Shown here: in pieces, positions 24,098 to 33,002 of the stretch | How the letters are laid out: each line of letters opens with the position of its first letter | Position numbering within the stretch: position 1 is the first letter of the stretch | Assembly: GCF_008329905.1 (NCBI RefSeq) | Contig: NZ_CP032155.1 | Span: 62,001-126,000 of the forward strand | Length of the DNA: 64,000 nucleotides | DNA from: Mycobacterium sp. ELW1 | GTDB taxonomy: Bacteria; Actinomycetota; Actinomycetes; Mycobacteriales; Mycobacteriaceae | Direction of reading: 5' to 3' | Made by a program: the position numbers and the translations under genes | Notes under the pieces: model-generated | The model's database searches: none | Told to the model about the DNA's origin: nothing | What the model saw: only the letters and a program-made list of their open reading frames with translations

Positions 24098-24814
24098 GTG
24101 ATTCCGGGCGCACAACGGGGTGCGGAGCGGTCCAGGCCACTACGGGCCGACGCCGAACGCAATCGGGAGCGGATCGTCTCCGCTGCCGCCCGACTTTTTG
24201 CCGAACAGGGCCTGTCAGTTCCCCTGGAAGACGTGGCCCGAGCCGCCGAGGTGGGGGTGGCGACCCTCTACCGCCGCTTCCCGACCCGGACCGACCTGGC
24301 GATCGCGGCGTTCGAACGGAACATGACCTCCTACGAGGACGCGGTCGACAAAGCCCTGAACAACCCGTGCGCCTGGGACGGCTTCCGCGACCTCGTGTAC
24401 GACGTCTGTGCGCTGCAGGCCTCCGACCCGGGACTGCGGGCACTACTCACCACCGCGTTCCCGGCCAGTTCCGTCATCGAGCGGCGCGCCGCCTTGGCCG
24501 TCGAGAAACTCGGGCAGGTCATTGCCCGAGCGCAACAGGACGGGACGCTGCGTCCGGACATCGGGGTCGGCGACATCGTGGTGATGCTGCTGGCCAACAC
24601 CGGTGTCCTGGAAGCGACCCGCGAACACGCACCCGATGCGTGGCGCCGATTCGCCGCACTGATGGTCGACGCGTTCCGAGTCGGCCCGCGGCAGGCGCTG
24701 CCGCCGCCGACCCCGGCTGAAGAGCTTCGCAGTTCGATCGCCATGCTGACAGGCGACACCTTGCGCATCGAATCCCTTCCCCCGACCGAACCACTGAGGA
24801 GCAACCTTGACTGA
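24098..24814 (+). CDS. TetR family regulator
   Basis: 238 residues; HTH 'LEDVARAAEVGVATLYRRFPTR' and a helical C-terminal domain of the SCO7704/PF21597-like TetR type. GTG start. Overlaps the next gene (LLM oxidoreductase) by eight bases, indicating a two-gene operon. Divergent from fadD; since fadD carries a KstR site, this TetR may mainly control its own operon. Confidence 0.88.
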   Translation: MIPGAQRGAERSRPLRADAERNRERIVSAAARLFAEQGLSVPLEDVARAAEVGVATLYRRFPTRTDLAIAAFERNMTSYEDAVDKALNNPCAWDGFRDLVYDVCALQASDPGLRALLTTAFPASSVIERRAALAVEKLGQVIARAQQDGTLRPDIGVGDIVVMLLANTGVLEATREHAPDAWRRFAALMVDAFRVGPRQALPPPTPAEELRSSIAMLTGDTLRIESLPPTEPLRSNLD

Positions 24815-25715
24815 CCGCCCGACCATCGACTTTCCGGCCCGAATCGGCGTGTGGTGGGCGAGCGAGAGCTGGTCGATGCCCGCAGCCGTCGAAGTGGCGC
24901 AGGAGATCGAAGCGCTCGGCTTCGGATCGCTGTTCATCCCGGAGGTCGGTCTGAAGGACGCCATGGTGCAGTCCGCGGTGTTCCTGGCCGGAACGCAGCG
25001 ACTGGTGCTGGGCACCGGGATCGCCAATATCCACGCCCGGCTGGCGACGATCGCCGAGGGCGGCGGCCGCAGCCTGACCGCCGCCTACCCGGGCCGTTTC
25101 GTCCTCGGACTCGGCGTCAGCCACGGCCCGTTGGTGGAGAACATGCTCGGCGGAACCTACGACAAGCCGCTGGCCACAATGCGCGGCTATCTCGAACGAA
25201 TGGCCGGTCTGCCGGAATTCGTGGAGCCGGGCTCCGGGCGTCCGACCCGCCTGCTCGCGGCCCTGGGCCCGAAGATGATCGAGCTGTCCGGCACGCACGC
25301 CGACGGTGCGCATCCCTACCTGGTGCTGCCGGAGCAGACTGCGACCACCCGCGAGATCCTCGGCCCGGACAAGTGGGTGGTGTCCGAACAGGCCGTCGTC
25401 GTCGGGGAGAGTGCCGAGGAGCAGATGCGCCGGGCGCACCTCCATCTCGAGGTCTATTCGGGCTTGCCGAACTACCGCAACTCGTGGCTGCGGCAAGGCT
25501 TCGACGAGTCCGATCTGGTGCGCGGCGGTTCGGACCGGCTTGCCGAACGCATCGTGGGGCAGGGGTCGGTCGAACAGGCCGCCGCATCGGTGACCGCGCA
25601 CCTCGACGCCGGCGCCGACCACGTGGTGGTGCAGGTGCTCGGCGACGGCGACCCGAGCTGGGACCCGCGCCCGGCGCTGCGCGAACTGGCGGCAGCGCTC
25701 GACCTCAAGGGTTGA
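24807..25715 (+). CDS. LLM-class oxidoreductase (TIGR03620-like F420 family)
   Basis: 302 residues; barrel landmarks are 'IEALGFGSLFIPEVG', 'AYPGRFVLGLGVSHGP' and 'THADGAHPYLV'. It begins with TTG at 24807, inside the end of the TetR gene, preceded by TGAGGAGC as ribosome-binding site; no ATG/GTG gives a comparable N-terminus (MTDRPTIDFPARIGVWW). The stop codon is the last base triplet of the first unit of a 17-bp triple repeat. Probably F420-dependent; substrate unknown. Confidence 0.88.
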   Translation: MTDRPTIDFPARIGVWWASESWSMPAAVEVAQEIEALGFGSLFIPEVGLKDAMVQSAVFLAGTQRLVLGTGIANIHARLATIAEGGGRSLTAAYPGRFVLGLGVSHGPLVENMLGGTYDKPLATMRGYLERMAGLPEFVEPGSGRPTRLLAALGPKMIELSGTHADGAHPYLVLPEQTATTREILGPDKWVVSEQAVVVGESAEEQMRRAHLHLEVYSGLPNYRNSWLRQGFDESDLVRGGSDRLAERIVGQGSVEQAAASVTAHLDAGADHVVVQVLGDGDPSWDPRPALRELAAALDLKG

Positions 25716-25749
25716 TCGACCTCAAGGGCTGATCGACCTCAGGGGTTGA
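25699..25749. repeat. Three tandem 17-bp units at a convergent gene end
   Basis: TCGACCTCAAGGGTTGA is repeated at 25699-25715, 25716-25732 and 25733-25749 with one change in unit 2 and one in unit 3. Unit 1 ends with the LLM stop codon and unit 3 contains the stop of the convergent mce gene. Since 17 is not a multiple of three, each unit puts a TGA in a different frame. Confidence 0.9.
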
Positions 25750-26980
25750 TGGTGTTCTCGCCGACCTGACGTCCCCACACGTACTCGGTGAGGATCGGCT
25801 GGCCGAGTTCGAAGTGGTTGTACGGCGCGAGTGAGGCGCCGTAGTCGGCGACCAGGAACGGTGCCGGCCAGAAGTCGTGGGTGACGGGCTGCCAGCAGCC
25901 GGGGGCTCCGCCGGGACCACCCTGCGCGTTCACCCGCGGCAGGTTGTCGGGATACACATATGGGTTGGCTGCGCCGGTCAGGCCGATGTGGAAGTCGATC
26001 GAATAGCCGTTGCCACCGGCGCTGTCCTTGGCGTTGGACGTCGCGTAGTTGCGCACGGTGCACAGGATCTCGGGGCTGTAGGTGTCGAGCAGCTGGGCGG
26101 TCGGGATCAGGTCGGCCTGGCCGCGCACGAAGTACGGGCCGCCGCGTTCGAAGATGTCGGCGCCGGTGTTGCCGAATCCGGTGGAGGCCAACAAGGCGGC
26201 GTCGAGATCCTTCTGCTGGGCGTTCAGCGTGCTGGCGGTGGTGACCGCGTGGTCGAGGGAGTCCCAGAACTCGGGGCTGGCCTTGATGTAGACGTCGGCC
26301 AGGTTCGACAGCTGGCGGATGTTGCTGCGGATCTGCGGCATCTGCGGATTGACGTCGTCGAGCACCGCGTTGCCGTTGACGATCGACTGGCCGAACTTGG
26401 TGCCCAGGCCGTTGAGCGCCTCGGCGGCCGCGCTGAGCGTCAGGTTCAGCTTGACCGGATCGACCTTCTCCGAGATCGAGATGAGCGTCTCGAACAGCGT
26501 GTTGAACTCCGTCGTCACGTGGGACACGTCGATCACGTCGCCGCTGGAGATCCGCTGCTTGGACGGATCGGGCGGGCTGCGGAAGGACACGTACTTGTTG
26601 CCGAAGACGGTGCTGGCCTTGACCTCGGCGATGGCATTGGCTGGGATCAGCGCGACGTATTTCGGGTTGACGTTCAGTGACAGCTTGGCCTTGGTGGTGC
26701 CGTCACGCTCGATGGAGTCGACGCCCGTGACGCGGCCGATCTCGACTCCGTTGTAGGTCACCTTCGACCCCGGGTCCATCACCAGGCCCGCCCGCTGCGA
26801 AATGAGCGTCAGCTCGGTCTTGGGTGTGAAGTCGCCACGGAACTGCATGTAGACAAGCACGACGATGATCGTGAGCAGGATGGCGGTCACCGCGAATGCG
26901 GTCTTCAGCGGAGGCGAGAACTGCCAGTGCCGAGCCCGGGACTCAAGCCACCCCGGCGCAGCGCCGCGGCGGTCATTCAT
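25739..26980 (-). CDS. Orphan MceA-type protein (Mce/MlaD family)
   Basis: 413 residues. One N-terminal transmembrane anchor (residues ~25-46), then an MCE domain at about 50-130 ('FTPKTELTLISQRAGLVMDPGSKV' split, 'YNGVEIGRVTGVDS'), a long helical DUF3407/Mce4_CUP1-like region, and a C-terminal tail with 'GAPGCWQPVTHDFWPAP'. The pattern is that of MceA subunits, which form part of a lipid/sterol import tunnel across the cell envelope. mce operons normally have yrbEAB and six mce genes; here no other mce gene is adjacent, so it is a solitary copy. SGNH hydrolase is the upstream neighbour on the same strand. Confidence 0.9.
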   Translation of the reverse strand: MNDRRGAAPGWLESRARHWQFSPPLKTAFAVTAILLTIIVVLVYMQFRGDFTPKTELTLISQRAGLVMDPGSKVTYNGVEIGRVTGVDSIERDGTTKAKLSLNVNPKYVALIPANAIAEVKASTVFGNKYVSFRSPPDPSKQRISSGDVIDVSHVTTEFNTLFETLISISEKVDPVKLNLTLSAAAEALNGLGTKFGQSIVNGNAVLDDVNPQMPQIRSNIRQLSNLADVYIKASPEFWDSLDHAVTTASTLNAQQKDLDAALLASTGFGNTGADIFERGGPYFVRGQADLIPTAQLLDTYSPEILCTVRNYATSNAKDSAGGNGYSIDFHIGLTGAANPYVYPDNLPRVNAQGGPGGAPGCWQPVTHDFWPAPFLVADYGASLAPYNHFELGQPILTEYVWGRQVGENTINP

Positions 26981-27155
26981 GTCCGCGCCTGCCCATCTCG
27001 GGTCCCCTCCACCGACTGCGGTTCACCCGCAGCGCGCCATTCGTTGCCCTGTCACTATCCCACGCAGGCCGTTGACGTCGGGGTTTTCAGACCAATCGAT
27101 ATCAGTGATGAACTCCGGGTGCCGGCCATCAGGTGACCTGGCTCACACCACAAAT

Positions 27156-27959
27156 TCAGGCCGTCTGGTGAGCCTCGAGAACGAGCTGGGAAACGGGCTG
27201 CAGGACACCGTATTTGGGGTCCCTACCGTCACCCGAGGACCGGCCGCGCGCGTGCCGCCAGAGCCAGGGGATCAGCAGGCCGCGGGTCCACTGGCCTTGC
27301 GCATACATGCGCTGCCAGAAGCCGTCCTGGATCTCTTCGCCGCTGGGCTGCGCCCAATCATGATTGCTGCCGGGCAGTTTCAGCGCTTCGGCGGCGGCCT
27401 CGGCGAACAGGATGTGACCCCGGGTCGAGGCGTGCATGCGGTCGTGACTCCAGTTCGACGTCTCGTTCATCGACTCGGCGTTGTACAGATCGACCAGACC
27501 GAACCCGTGCCGGTCGGCGGACTGGCGGATGACCGCATTGACCTCCCGGATGCGCGCGCCGATCAACCGGCCCACCGGCAGCATCTTCGCGACGTCGGGG
27601 AATGTCGTCGTCACCACCGTCGCGCCGGAGTCCGCCAACTGGCGGTAGACGTTGTCGAGATCGCCCATTGCCCTGGTGAACGTCCGGCCCGGTCGTGTGA
27701 CGTCGTTCATCCCGATGCAGACCGTCACCAGATCGGGGTTCATTGCCAGCGCTCGGGGGAGCTGATCCTCCAGGACGTCGATCACCCGTTTGCCGCGGAT
27801 CGCAAGATTGGCGTACAGCAATCCCGGATGGCGGGAGTCCAGGGTGGCGGCCAGTCGATCGGCGAACCCGATCAGGCCCTGGGTGTCGTCGCCGTCCCAC
27901 AGACCTTCGGTCTGACTGTCGCCGATCGCGACATAGCGAGAGAAGCCGATGTCGGACAT
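27156..27959 (-). CDS. SGNH/GDSL hydrolase
   Basis: 267 residues. Block I 'AIGDSQTEG' with the nucleophilic Ser, 'GMND' (block III Asn), and 'DRMHAS' with the catalytic Asp/His; all SGNH residues are present. No signal peptide, so it is cytoplasmic. ATG 27959 is chosen because the domain begins just after it; the open frame to 28025 would run across the promoter. Carboxylesterase or acyl-hydrolase activity on lipids is likely. Divergent from the TetR gene with a GTAC-N6-GTAC site between. Confidence 0.9.
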   Translation of the reverse strand: MSDIGFSRYVAIGDSQTEGLWDGDDTQGLIGFADRLAATLDSRHPGLLYANLAIRGKRVIDVLEDQLPRALAMNPDLVTVCIGMNDVTRPGRTFTRAMGDLDNVYRQLADSGATVVTTTFPDVAKMLPVGRLIGARIREVNAVIRQSADRHGFGLVDLYNAESMNETSNWSHDRMHASTRGHILFAEAAAEALKLPGSNHDWAQPSGEEIQDGFWQRMYAQGQWTRGLLIPWLWRHARGRSSGDGRDPKYGVLQPVSQLVLEAHQTA

Positions 27960-27978
27960 GAACCTCGACTTTAGCGCC

Positions 27979-27992
27979 GTACACCGCAGTAC
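27979..27992. promoter_or_regulatory. Predicted operator GTACANCGNNGTAC (copy 1)
   Basis: GTACACCGCAGTAC, 36 bp upstream of the TetR start at 28029 and 20 bp upstream of the divergent SGNH hydrolase. The same 14-mer pattern is found twice upstream of the P450 at 29032. A 7-bp inverted pair GTACACC (27979-27985) / GGTGTAC (28017-28023) also brackets the TetR promoter. Confidence 0.75.
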
Positions 27993-28028
27993 GATCGGCA
28001 GGCGAATGGAAGCTGGGGTGTACAAAAG

Positions 28029-28655
28029 GTGAAGTCGTCGGCGTCGGTCGAATCCACGGCACCGCAGTCAGATCCCGCTCCGTCGACACCTCGCCAGCGA
28101 CTCATCGACGCGCTGGCTGCCTCGATCACCGACGTCGGATACTCGGCGACCACCGTCGCCGACATCGTGCGCCGCGCGCGGACGTCACGACGCACCTTCT
28201 ATGAGTACTTCACCGACCGCGAAGCGTGCTTGGTGGCGCTGCTCGCCGATACGAACCGCCGGGCTGTGGAGACGATCTCAGCCGCCGTCGACCCGGCAGC
28301 ACCCTGGGAAACGCAGATCAGGCAGGCCGTCGAAGCCTGGGTCGCCAATGCCGAGTCGGAACCGGCGGTGATGCTGAGTTGGATCCGCGACGTCCCGGCC
28401 CTCGGAATGGCCGCCCGGACGCTGCAGCGGGAAGTCACCGAGTCGTTCATCGTGATGGTCCGGACACTGTCCGACACCGAGGAACTGCGGGCCGCGGGCA
28501 TTCCGATGGTGTCCCGTCAGCGGGCGATCATGCTGATCGGCGGATTGCGGGAACTGACCGCGGTGACGGTCGAGAGCGGCGGCCGGATGAAGGACATCAC
28601 CGACGAGGCGGTCGCCGCGGCCATCGCCCTACTGGGCCCGCATCGCGGCAGCTGA
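28029..28655 (+). CDS. TetR family regulator, predicted controller of the P450 at 29032
   Basis: 208 residues from GTG 28029. HTH 'VADIVRRARTSRRTFYEYFTDRE' is a typical TetR recognition segment. Its promoter and that of the P450 gene one kilobase away share GTACANCGNNGTAC, which argues for autoregulation plus control of the P450 and possibly of the SGNH hydrolase. The gene order TetR next to a CYP138-like P450 recalls other mycobacteria. Ligand unknown. Confidence 0.9.
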   Translation: MKSSASVESTAPQSDPAPSTPRQRLIDALAASITDVGYSATTVADIVRRARTSRRTFYEYFTDREACLVALLADTNRRAVETISAAVDPAAPWETQIRQAVEAWVANAESEPAVMLSWIRDVPALGMAARTLQREVTESFIVMVRTLSDTEELRAAGIPMVSRQRAIMLIGGLRELTAVTVESGGRMKDITDEAVAAAIALLGPHRGS

Positions 28656-28661
28656 GCTGGC

Positions 28662-28886
28662 CTACTTCTTGAGCCAGGCGCGAACTTTGTCCAGGTCGCG
28701 GGTGTACATCTCGAACCACTCGTTGTCGAAGAACGAGGCGCCGCTGATGGCCTCGTTGCCCTGCCAGACCACCCGTACCCGGTACTTGTCGCGCAGGTAG
28801 ACATCGACGCGACCGCTTTCTCGGCGCTGCCAGCCCTTTTCTTCGCCGGCCGCGGAAAGGGCCAGCCGCTCGTCGGTGCCAGACAT
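28662..28886 (-). CDS. Small conserved hypothetical protein
   Basis: 74 residues, charged, no signal or membrane segment. The body 'YLRDKYRVRVVWQGNEAISGASFFDNEW' followed by 'YTRDLDKVRAWLKK' looks like a small beta-rich domain with a closing helix. Codon use matches real genes here and it is bounded by genuine genes on both sides (6 bp after the convergent TetR stop). Function unknown; the P450 operators lie in its upstream region, so it may be co-regulated. Confidence 0.65.
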   Translation of the reverse strand: MSGTDERLALSAAGEEKGWQRRESGRVDVYLRDKYRVRVVWQGNEAISGASFFDNEWFEMYTRDLDKVRAWLKK

Positions 28887-28973
28887 CAGTGACTACTCCT
28901 CTTGGGCGGCGGTACGGGCATCCCGCGGGTCAACAGTACTGGGAAGGCCCCGGCCCGCTGCCGTTGTATCGCC

Positions 28974-29013
28974 CGGTACATCGGCGTACCGTGACCGGTA
29001 CAGCGACGTACCG
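28974..29013. promoter_or_regulatory. Tandem predicted TetR operators upstream of the P450 (copies 2 and 3)
   Basis: Two 18-bp palindromes, CGGTAC-N6-GTACCG, at 28974-28991 and 28996-29013, centre to centre 22 bp (two helical turns). Cores are GTACATCGGCGTAC and GTACAGCGACGTAC, matching the site before the TetR gene at 27979. They lie 19-58 bp before the P450 start, where repressor binding would block the promoter. Confidence 0.82.
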
Positions 29014-29031
29014 AGGCGGAGGATGGGAACC

Positions 29032-30438
29032 ATGGCGCACGCGACGACCGATCCGGTCCGACTCCCGCCCGGCCCGAACGCTCCACGGCTGCTGCAGGGC
29101 ATTCGCTTTCTCACCGCACGGCGGGCGGTGGTGGGCAACCTCGGCCGGCGATACGGGTCGGCGGTCACCCTGAATCTGCCGATCTTCGGCAGGACCGTGT
29201 TGATCAGCGACCCCACCCTGATCAAAGAGCTGTTCACCACCGGCAGCGATCTGGTGGGCCGGGCCACCAATCTCGGCGAGGTGTTGGGCCCGGGCTCGAC
29301 GTTCAGCCTCGACGGCGAGGAGCACCGCGAGCGACGCAAGCTGCTGGTGCCGCCGTTCCACGGCAAGCGCATGCACAGCTACGAGGCCATCATCGAAGAG
29401 GAAGTGCTGCGCGAGGTCGCGCACTGGCCCGAGGGTGTCGAATTCGACACGCTGCCGTCGATGATGCGGATCACGCTCAACGCGATCCTGCGCGCGGTCT
29501 TCGGTGCCGACGGTGCCGCATTCGACGAATTGCGCGAACAGCTGCCCCGTCTGGTGGCAGTCGGGTCGCGGCTGGCGTTGCTGCCGAGAGTTTTTCGGCG
29601 CGATTTCGGCCCCCGCAGCCCGGGCGGCGCCATGCTGCGCCACCGACGGCGCTACGACGAGATCGTGGACTCCCTGATCGCCGACGCTCGTCGCGACCCG
29701 GCCTTCGACGAGCGCCCGGACGTCTTGTCGTTGATGCTGCGGGCGCGCTACGAGGACGGCTCGGCAATCCCCGACCGGCACATCGCCGACGAACTGTTGA
29801 CCCTGCTGACCGCCGGACACGAGACCACCGCGACCACCCTGGCATGGCTGGTCGAACGGGTGCGCCGGCACCCGCAGCTGTTGGAGCGGCTGACCGCGGA
29901 AGCCGACGCCGGCGGATCCGAATTACAGCAGGCGACGATCTGGGAGGTGCAACGGCTGCGGCCCGTCATCGACGGCACATCGCGGCGCGCGTTGCAGCGA
30001 ATCCGCCTCGGGGAGTGGGTGATTCCCGAAGGTCATGTGGTCATCGTCAGCATCCCGATGGCGCACACCAACCCCGACCGATTCAGCGGACCGTCGGCAT
30101 TCGACCCGGACCGGTTCATCGGGAACCCGCCGGACAACTACGCCTGGATCCCGTTCGGCGGCGGGATCCGCCGCTGTATCGGCGCCGCGTTCGCCAACAT
30201 GGAGATGAACGTCACCCTGCGAACGCTGTTGCGCGAGTTCACTTTTGTGCCCACCGACGCACCGGGCGAGGCGTACCACTCCAGGGGGATCGCCAACGCC
30301 CCGGCCGACGGTGGCCGGGCGGTGGTCTACCGGCGGTCCGACACCCGAGCCTCGACCGACTGGGCGGCTCCTGGGAATCTGCTGGGAATTGCGTCAGGCG
30401 GGGAGTCGGCGGTTCAGCAGAACGCCCGCACCGATTGA
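29032..30438 (+). CDS. Cytochrome P450 (CYP136/138-like)
   Basis: 468 residues. N-terminal '[14 protein letters not shown]' proline motif, I-helix AGHETT, ExxR in 'WEVQRLRP', heme loop [14 protein letters not shown] with Cys near 382. The layout is closer to class E, eukaryote-like P450s (CYP138/136 in mycobacteria) than to the two P450s at 5.7-9.1 kb. ATG 29032 is preferred to ATG 29023 because GGCGGAGG then lies at proper distance. Its last 45 bp overlap the convergent VWA gene, giving an unusual 40-residue C-terminal tail. Controlled by the tandem GTAC operators. Confidence 0.92.
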   Translation: MAHATTDPVRLPPGPNAPRLLQGIRFLTARRAVVGNLGRRYGSAVTLNLPIFGRTVLISDPTLIKELFTTGSDLVGRATNLGEVLGPGSTFSLDGEEHRERRKLLVPPFHGKRMHSYEAIIEEEVLREVAHWPEGVEFDTLPSMMRITLNAILRAVFGADGAAFDELREQLPRLVAVGSRLALLPRVFRRDFGPRSPGGAMLRHRRRYDEIVDSLIADARRDPAFDERPDVLSLMLRARYEDGSAIPDRHIADELLTLLTAGHETTATTLAWLVERVRRHPQLLERLTAEADAGGSELQQATIWEVQRLRPVIDGTSRRALQRIRLGEWVIPEGHVVIVSIPMAHTNPDRFSGPSAFDPDRFIGNPPDNYAWIPFGGGIRRCIGAAFANMEMNVTLRTLLREFTFVPTDAPGEAYHSRGIANAPADGGRAVVYRRSDTRASTDWAAPGNLLGIASGGESAVQQNARTD

Positions 30439-31389
30439 CAACGCCAGGGCAAGGGCGCCGAGTGCCACCCAGCCCGCACTGGCGTCACCGCGCACCACTT
30501 GGTATCCGATCTGCTCGTCGAGGGTCGAGTACACCCGGTTCAACTCGCCGAGGCTGGTGGCGCGGAAGGCTTGGCCGCCACTGAGATCGGCGATCCGCGC
30601 CAGCGAGTCGTCATCGGTCGGAACCGGGATCGATTGACCGTCGACCTGGACCACGCCGTTCGGCGTGCCGAACGAAATCGTCGAGATCGGCACCCCCTGC
30701 TCCTTGGCGGCCTGCGCGGCGGTGAACGCCCCACGCGGAGCGTCGAGATCCGGCGGCACCGTCTCCTTGCCGTCGGACTCCAGCACAATGCGGCCCGGCG
30801 GCGGCCCGTCGCCACCGCCCATCACCGCCCCGGTGGTCGCAATCGCTTGCAGCGCAGTGAAAATGCCCTCGCCCGTTGCGGTGCGCGGCTCGGGGACCAA
30901 CTTGTCGATCGCCTGCTTGACCTGCTGGCGGTCGATCGTCGGCGCGACCAGCAGCGTGGCCCCTGACGAGAACTTCACCAGCCCGAGATTGATGCCCGGA
31001 GTGAGCATGTCGGCGAAATGCTTACCCGCCTCGCGGGCCGCCTCGATCCGGCTGGGAGCGACATCGGTGGCCGACATCGATTCGGAGACATCGATGACGA
31101 GCATGACGACGGCCCGGTTACGGGGGATCCGCACGTCATGGGTGGGCCCGGCCATCGCGGTGGTGAGCAGTGCCAGGGCCGCCACCAGCAGGGCCGCGGG
31201 CAGATGCCGCCATCTGCGCGGTTTCTGACCGGCGGCGACCTGCTCCAGCACCGCCATGTTCGCGAAGCGCAACACCCGCCGGCGTCGGCTCCGCTGGACC
31301 AGCACGTAGACGGCCACGGCAACGCCGACGACCACGAGGTAGCAGAACAGCCACGGGGTTGTGAAGCCCGAAAGTGACAGCGATTTCAC
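30394..31389 (-). CDS. VWA-domain membrane protein, BatA-like (Rv1481 type)
   Basis: 331 residues from GTG 31389. Two N-terminal transmembrane helices, a von Willebrand A domain (residues ~85-285) with MIDAS motif DVSESMS, and a C-terminal transmembrane helix ending 'LLNRRLPA', so the VWA domain faces outward or is held at the membrane. Family members work with MoxR AAA+ ATPases, but no moxR gene is nearby. A paralogue is encoded divergently just upstream. Confidence 0.9.
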   Translation of the reverse strand: MKSLSLSGFTTPWLFCYLVVVGVAVAVYVLVQRSRRRRVLRFANMAVLEQVAAGQKPRRWRHLPAALLVAALALLTTAMAGPTHDVRIPRNRAVVMLVIDVSESMSATDVAPSRIEAAREAGKHFADMLTPGINLGLVKFSSGATLLVAPTIDRQQVKQAIDKLVPEPRTATGEGIFTALQAIATTGAVMGGGDGPPPGRIVLESDGKETVPPDLDAPRGAFTAAQAAKEQGVPISTISFGTPNGVVQVDGQSIPVPTDDDSLARIADLSGGQAFRATSLGELNRVYSTLDEQIGYQVVRGDASAGWVALGALALALSIGAGVLLNRRLPA

Positions 31390-31492
31390 AGCATCCACGC
31401 CGGCGGGACCACCTCTCAACTAACCCCGGTACAAAGGACACGTTAGCCACCGTTCCTTGGGGCTGGCCGACAGTGACGACAGGAGTGGGTTG

Positions 31493-32497
31493 TTGCCCGG
31501 TATCGGTTCGTTGCCCCTGAGCGGGCTGGCGCATCCCGGCCTGCTGGCGCTGGCCGTGATACCCGCACTGCTGCTGGTCCTCTACGTCCTCGGGCAGGTC
31601 CAGCGACGGCGGCGCCTGCGGCAGTTCGGCGAGGCGGCGGCGCTGCAGCGGCTGACACCGAGGCGGCCACATCGCCTGCGGCACTTGCCTATTGCGCTGT
31701 CGATCTGTGCGCTGCTGCTGCTCATCGTCGCACTTGCCGGACCCACCCATGAGGCCCGCATCCCGCGCAACCGGGCCGTCGTGATGTTGGTCATCGACGT
31801 CTCACAGTCGATGCAGGCCAAAGATGTTGCCCCGACCCGCCTGCGGGCCGCGCAGGATGCGGCCAAGACGTTCGCCAAACAGCTGACCCCGGGGGTCAAC
31901 CTTGGCTTGGTCTCGTTCGGCGGCAACGTGAATCTGCTGGTGTCCCCGACCCCCGATCACGCGGCCACCGTCACCGCATTGGACAAGTTGCAGCCGGACA
32001 ATTCCACCGCCACCGGGGAGGCGCTGTTCACCTCGCTGGAGTCGATCCAGACCGTGAGCACCGTGCTCAGCGCGGGCGATGCGACACCACCGCCGGCGCG
32101 CATCGTGCTGCTGTCCGACGGTGGCGAGAACAAACCCGCCAATCCGGACAACCCCCGCGGGGCCTTCACCGCCGCGCGAGCCGCCAAGGACCAGGGCGTG
32201 CCGGTCTCGACGATCACGTTCGGCACCCAGGACGGGGTGGTGACCCTCAAGGACGACACCATCCCGGTGCCGTCGGACGGCACCCAGATGAAGCGAATCG
32301 CAGAACTGTCGGGTGGACAGAACTACACCGCCACCAACATCGATGAGTTGAACAAGAGCTACGGGGCGGTCCTCCAGCAGGTCGGCTACCAGACGATCAG
32401 CGCGCCCGCGACCACCGGCTGGCTGCGGCTGGCCGTGGTGATGCTGACCGTCGCGGCGTTTCTCGCGCTGGCAGTGAACCGGAACCTGCCCGCGTAG
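31493..32497 (+). CDS. VWA-domain membrane protein, second BatA-like paralogue
   Basis: About 334 residues, same topology as its divergent neighbour: two N-terminal helices, VWA domain with DVSQSM MIDAS, and one C-terminal helix ending 'AVNRNLPA'. The two are clear paralogues ('[20 protein letters not shown]' versus '[20 protein letters not shown]'). Start is uncertain: TTG 31493 lies 7 bp after AGGAG; TTG 31490 is also possible; no ATG/GTG fits. Function of the pair is unknown but a shared envelope or metal-dependent interaction role is likely. Confidence 0.88.
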   Translation: MPGIGSLPLSGLAHPGLLALAVIPALLLVLYVLGQVQRRRRLRQFGEAAALQRLTPRRPHRLRHLPIALSICALLLLIVALAGPTHEARIPRNRAVVMLVIDVSQSMQAKDVAPTRLRAAQDAAKTFAKQLTPGVNLGLVSFGGNVNLLVSPTPDHAATVTALDKLQPDNSTATGEALFTSLESIQTVSTVLSAGDATPPPARIVLLSDGGENKPANPDNPRGAFTAARAAKDQGVPVSTITFGTQDGVVTLKDDTIPVPSDGTQMKRIAELSGGQNYTATNIDELNKSYGAVLQQVGYQTISAPATTGWLRLAVVMLTVAAFLALAVNRNLPA

Positions 32498-32550
32498 ATG
32501 TGCGCTCGGGTGGGCATAGCTAATGCGACACGCAGAGGAGGTCCAGCCGG

Positions 32551-32757
32551 ATGAGCGACGACACCGCGCCCAACGAGAACCCCGCCAAAGACCCGGACGA
32601 GTGGGTGACCGGCGATGAGCCGATGACCGGGCCGCAGCGCAGTTACCTCGGCACGCTGGCGCAGGAGGCCGGCGTCGAAGTTCCCGAGCAGCTGACCAAG
32701 GCGCAGGCCTCGGAGATGATCGATGAGCTGCAGAAGACGACCGGACGGGGCACCTGA
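32551..32757 (+). CDS. DUF3072 small protein
   Basis: 68 residues, acidic, with 'MTGPQRSYLGTLAQEAG' and 'LTKAQASEMIDELQ', the DUF3072 signature seen in many actinobacteria. Strong ribosome-binding site AGGAGG before ATG 32551. Overlaps the next small gene by one base. Function unknown; the fold resembles a short helical SAP-like motif. Confidence 0.88.
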   Translation: MSDDTAPNENPAKDPDEWVTGDEPMTGPQRSYLGTLAQEAGVEVPEQLTKAQASEMIDELQKTTGRGT

Positions 32758-33002
32758 TGATCACTTCCGATGATGTTCGCCGGCTTCTCGACGGTGACTC
32801 CGACGCGGTGTTGGTTCTCATCGAGGGCCGCATTGACGTGGTGGGCCCGTCCGCCCTGGACACTGACGACTACCGCGGGGCGCTGCAGGTGATCACCCGT
32901 GCGGAGCTGATCGAGCAGGCCGGCGGAGAGGCACTCTCGGACCGTGAACTCGCCGAGCAGGCCGCAGCCCTGGACACCGCGGTCTCCGAACTGGGCGGTT
33001 AG
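32757..33002 (+). CDS. Small hypothetical protein
   Basis: 81 residues, acidic, no signal or transmembrane segment. ATG 32757 overlaps the stop of the DUF3072 gene (TGATGA), indicating coupled translation. Contains a predicted helix rich in Ala/Glu/Leu at the C-terminus ('SDRELAEQAAALDTAVSELGG' region, 61-81). No family recognised. Ends overlapping the convergent gene by four bases. Confidence 0.75.
   Translation: MITSDDVRRLLDGDSDAVLVLIEGRIDVVGPSALDTDDYRGALQVITRAELIEQAGGEALSDRELAEQAAALDTAVSELGG

Noticed and set aside
25739..28025. Complete mce operon
   Set aside because: Only one Mce protein is present; upstream is an SGNH hydrolase and downstream an LLM gene.
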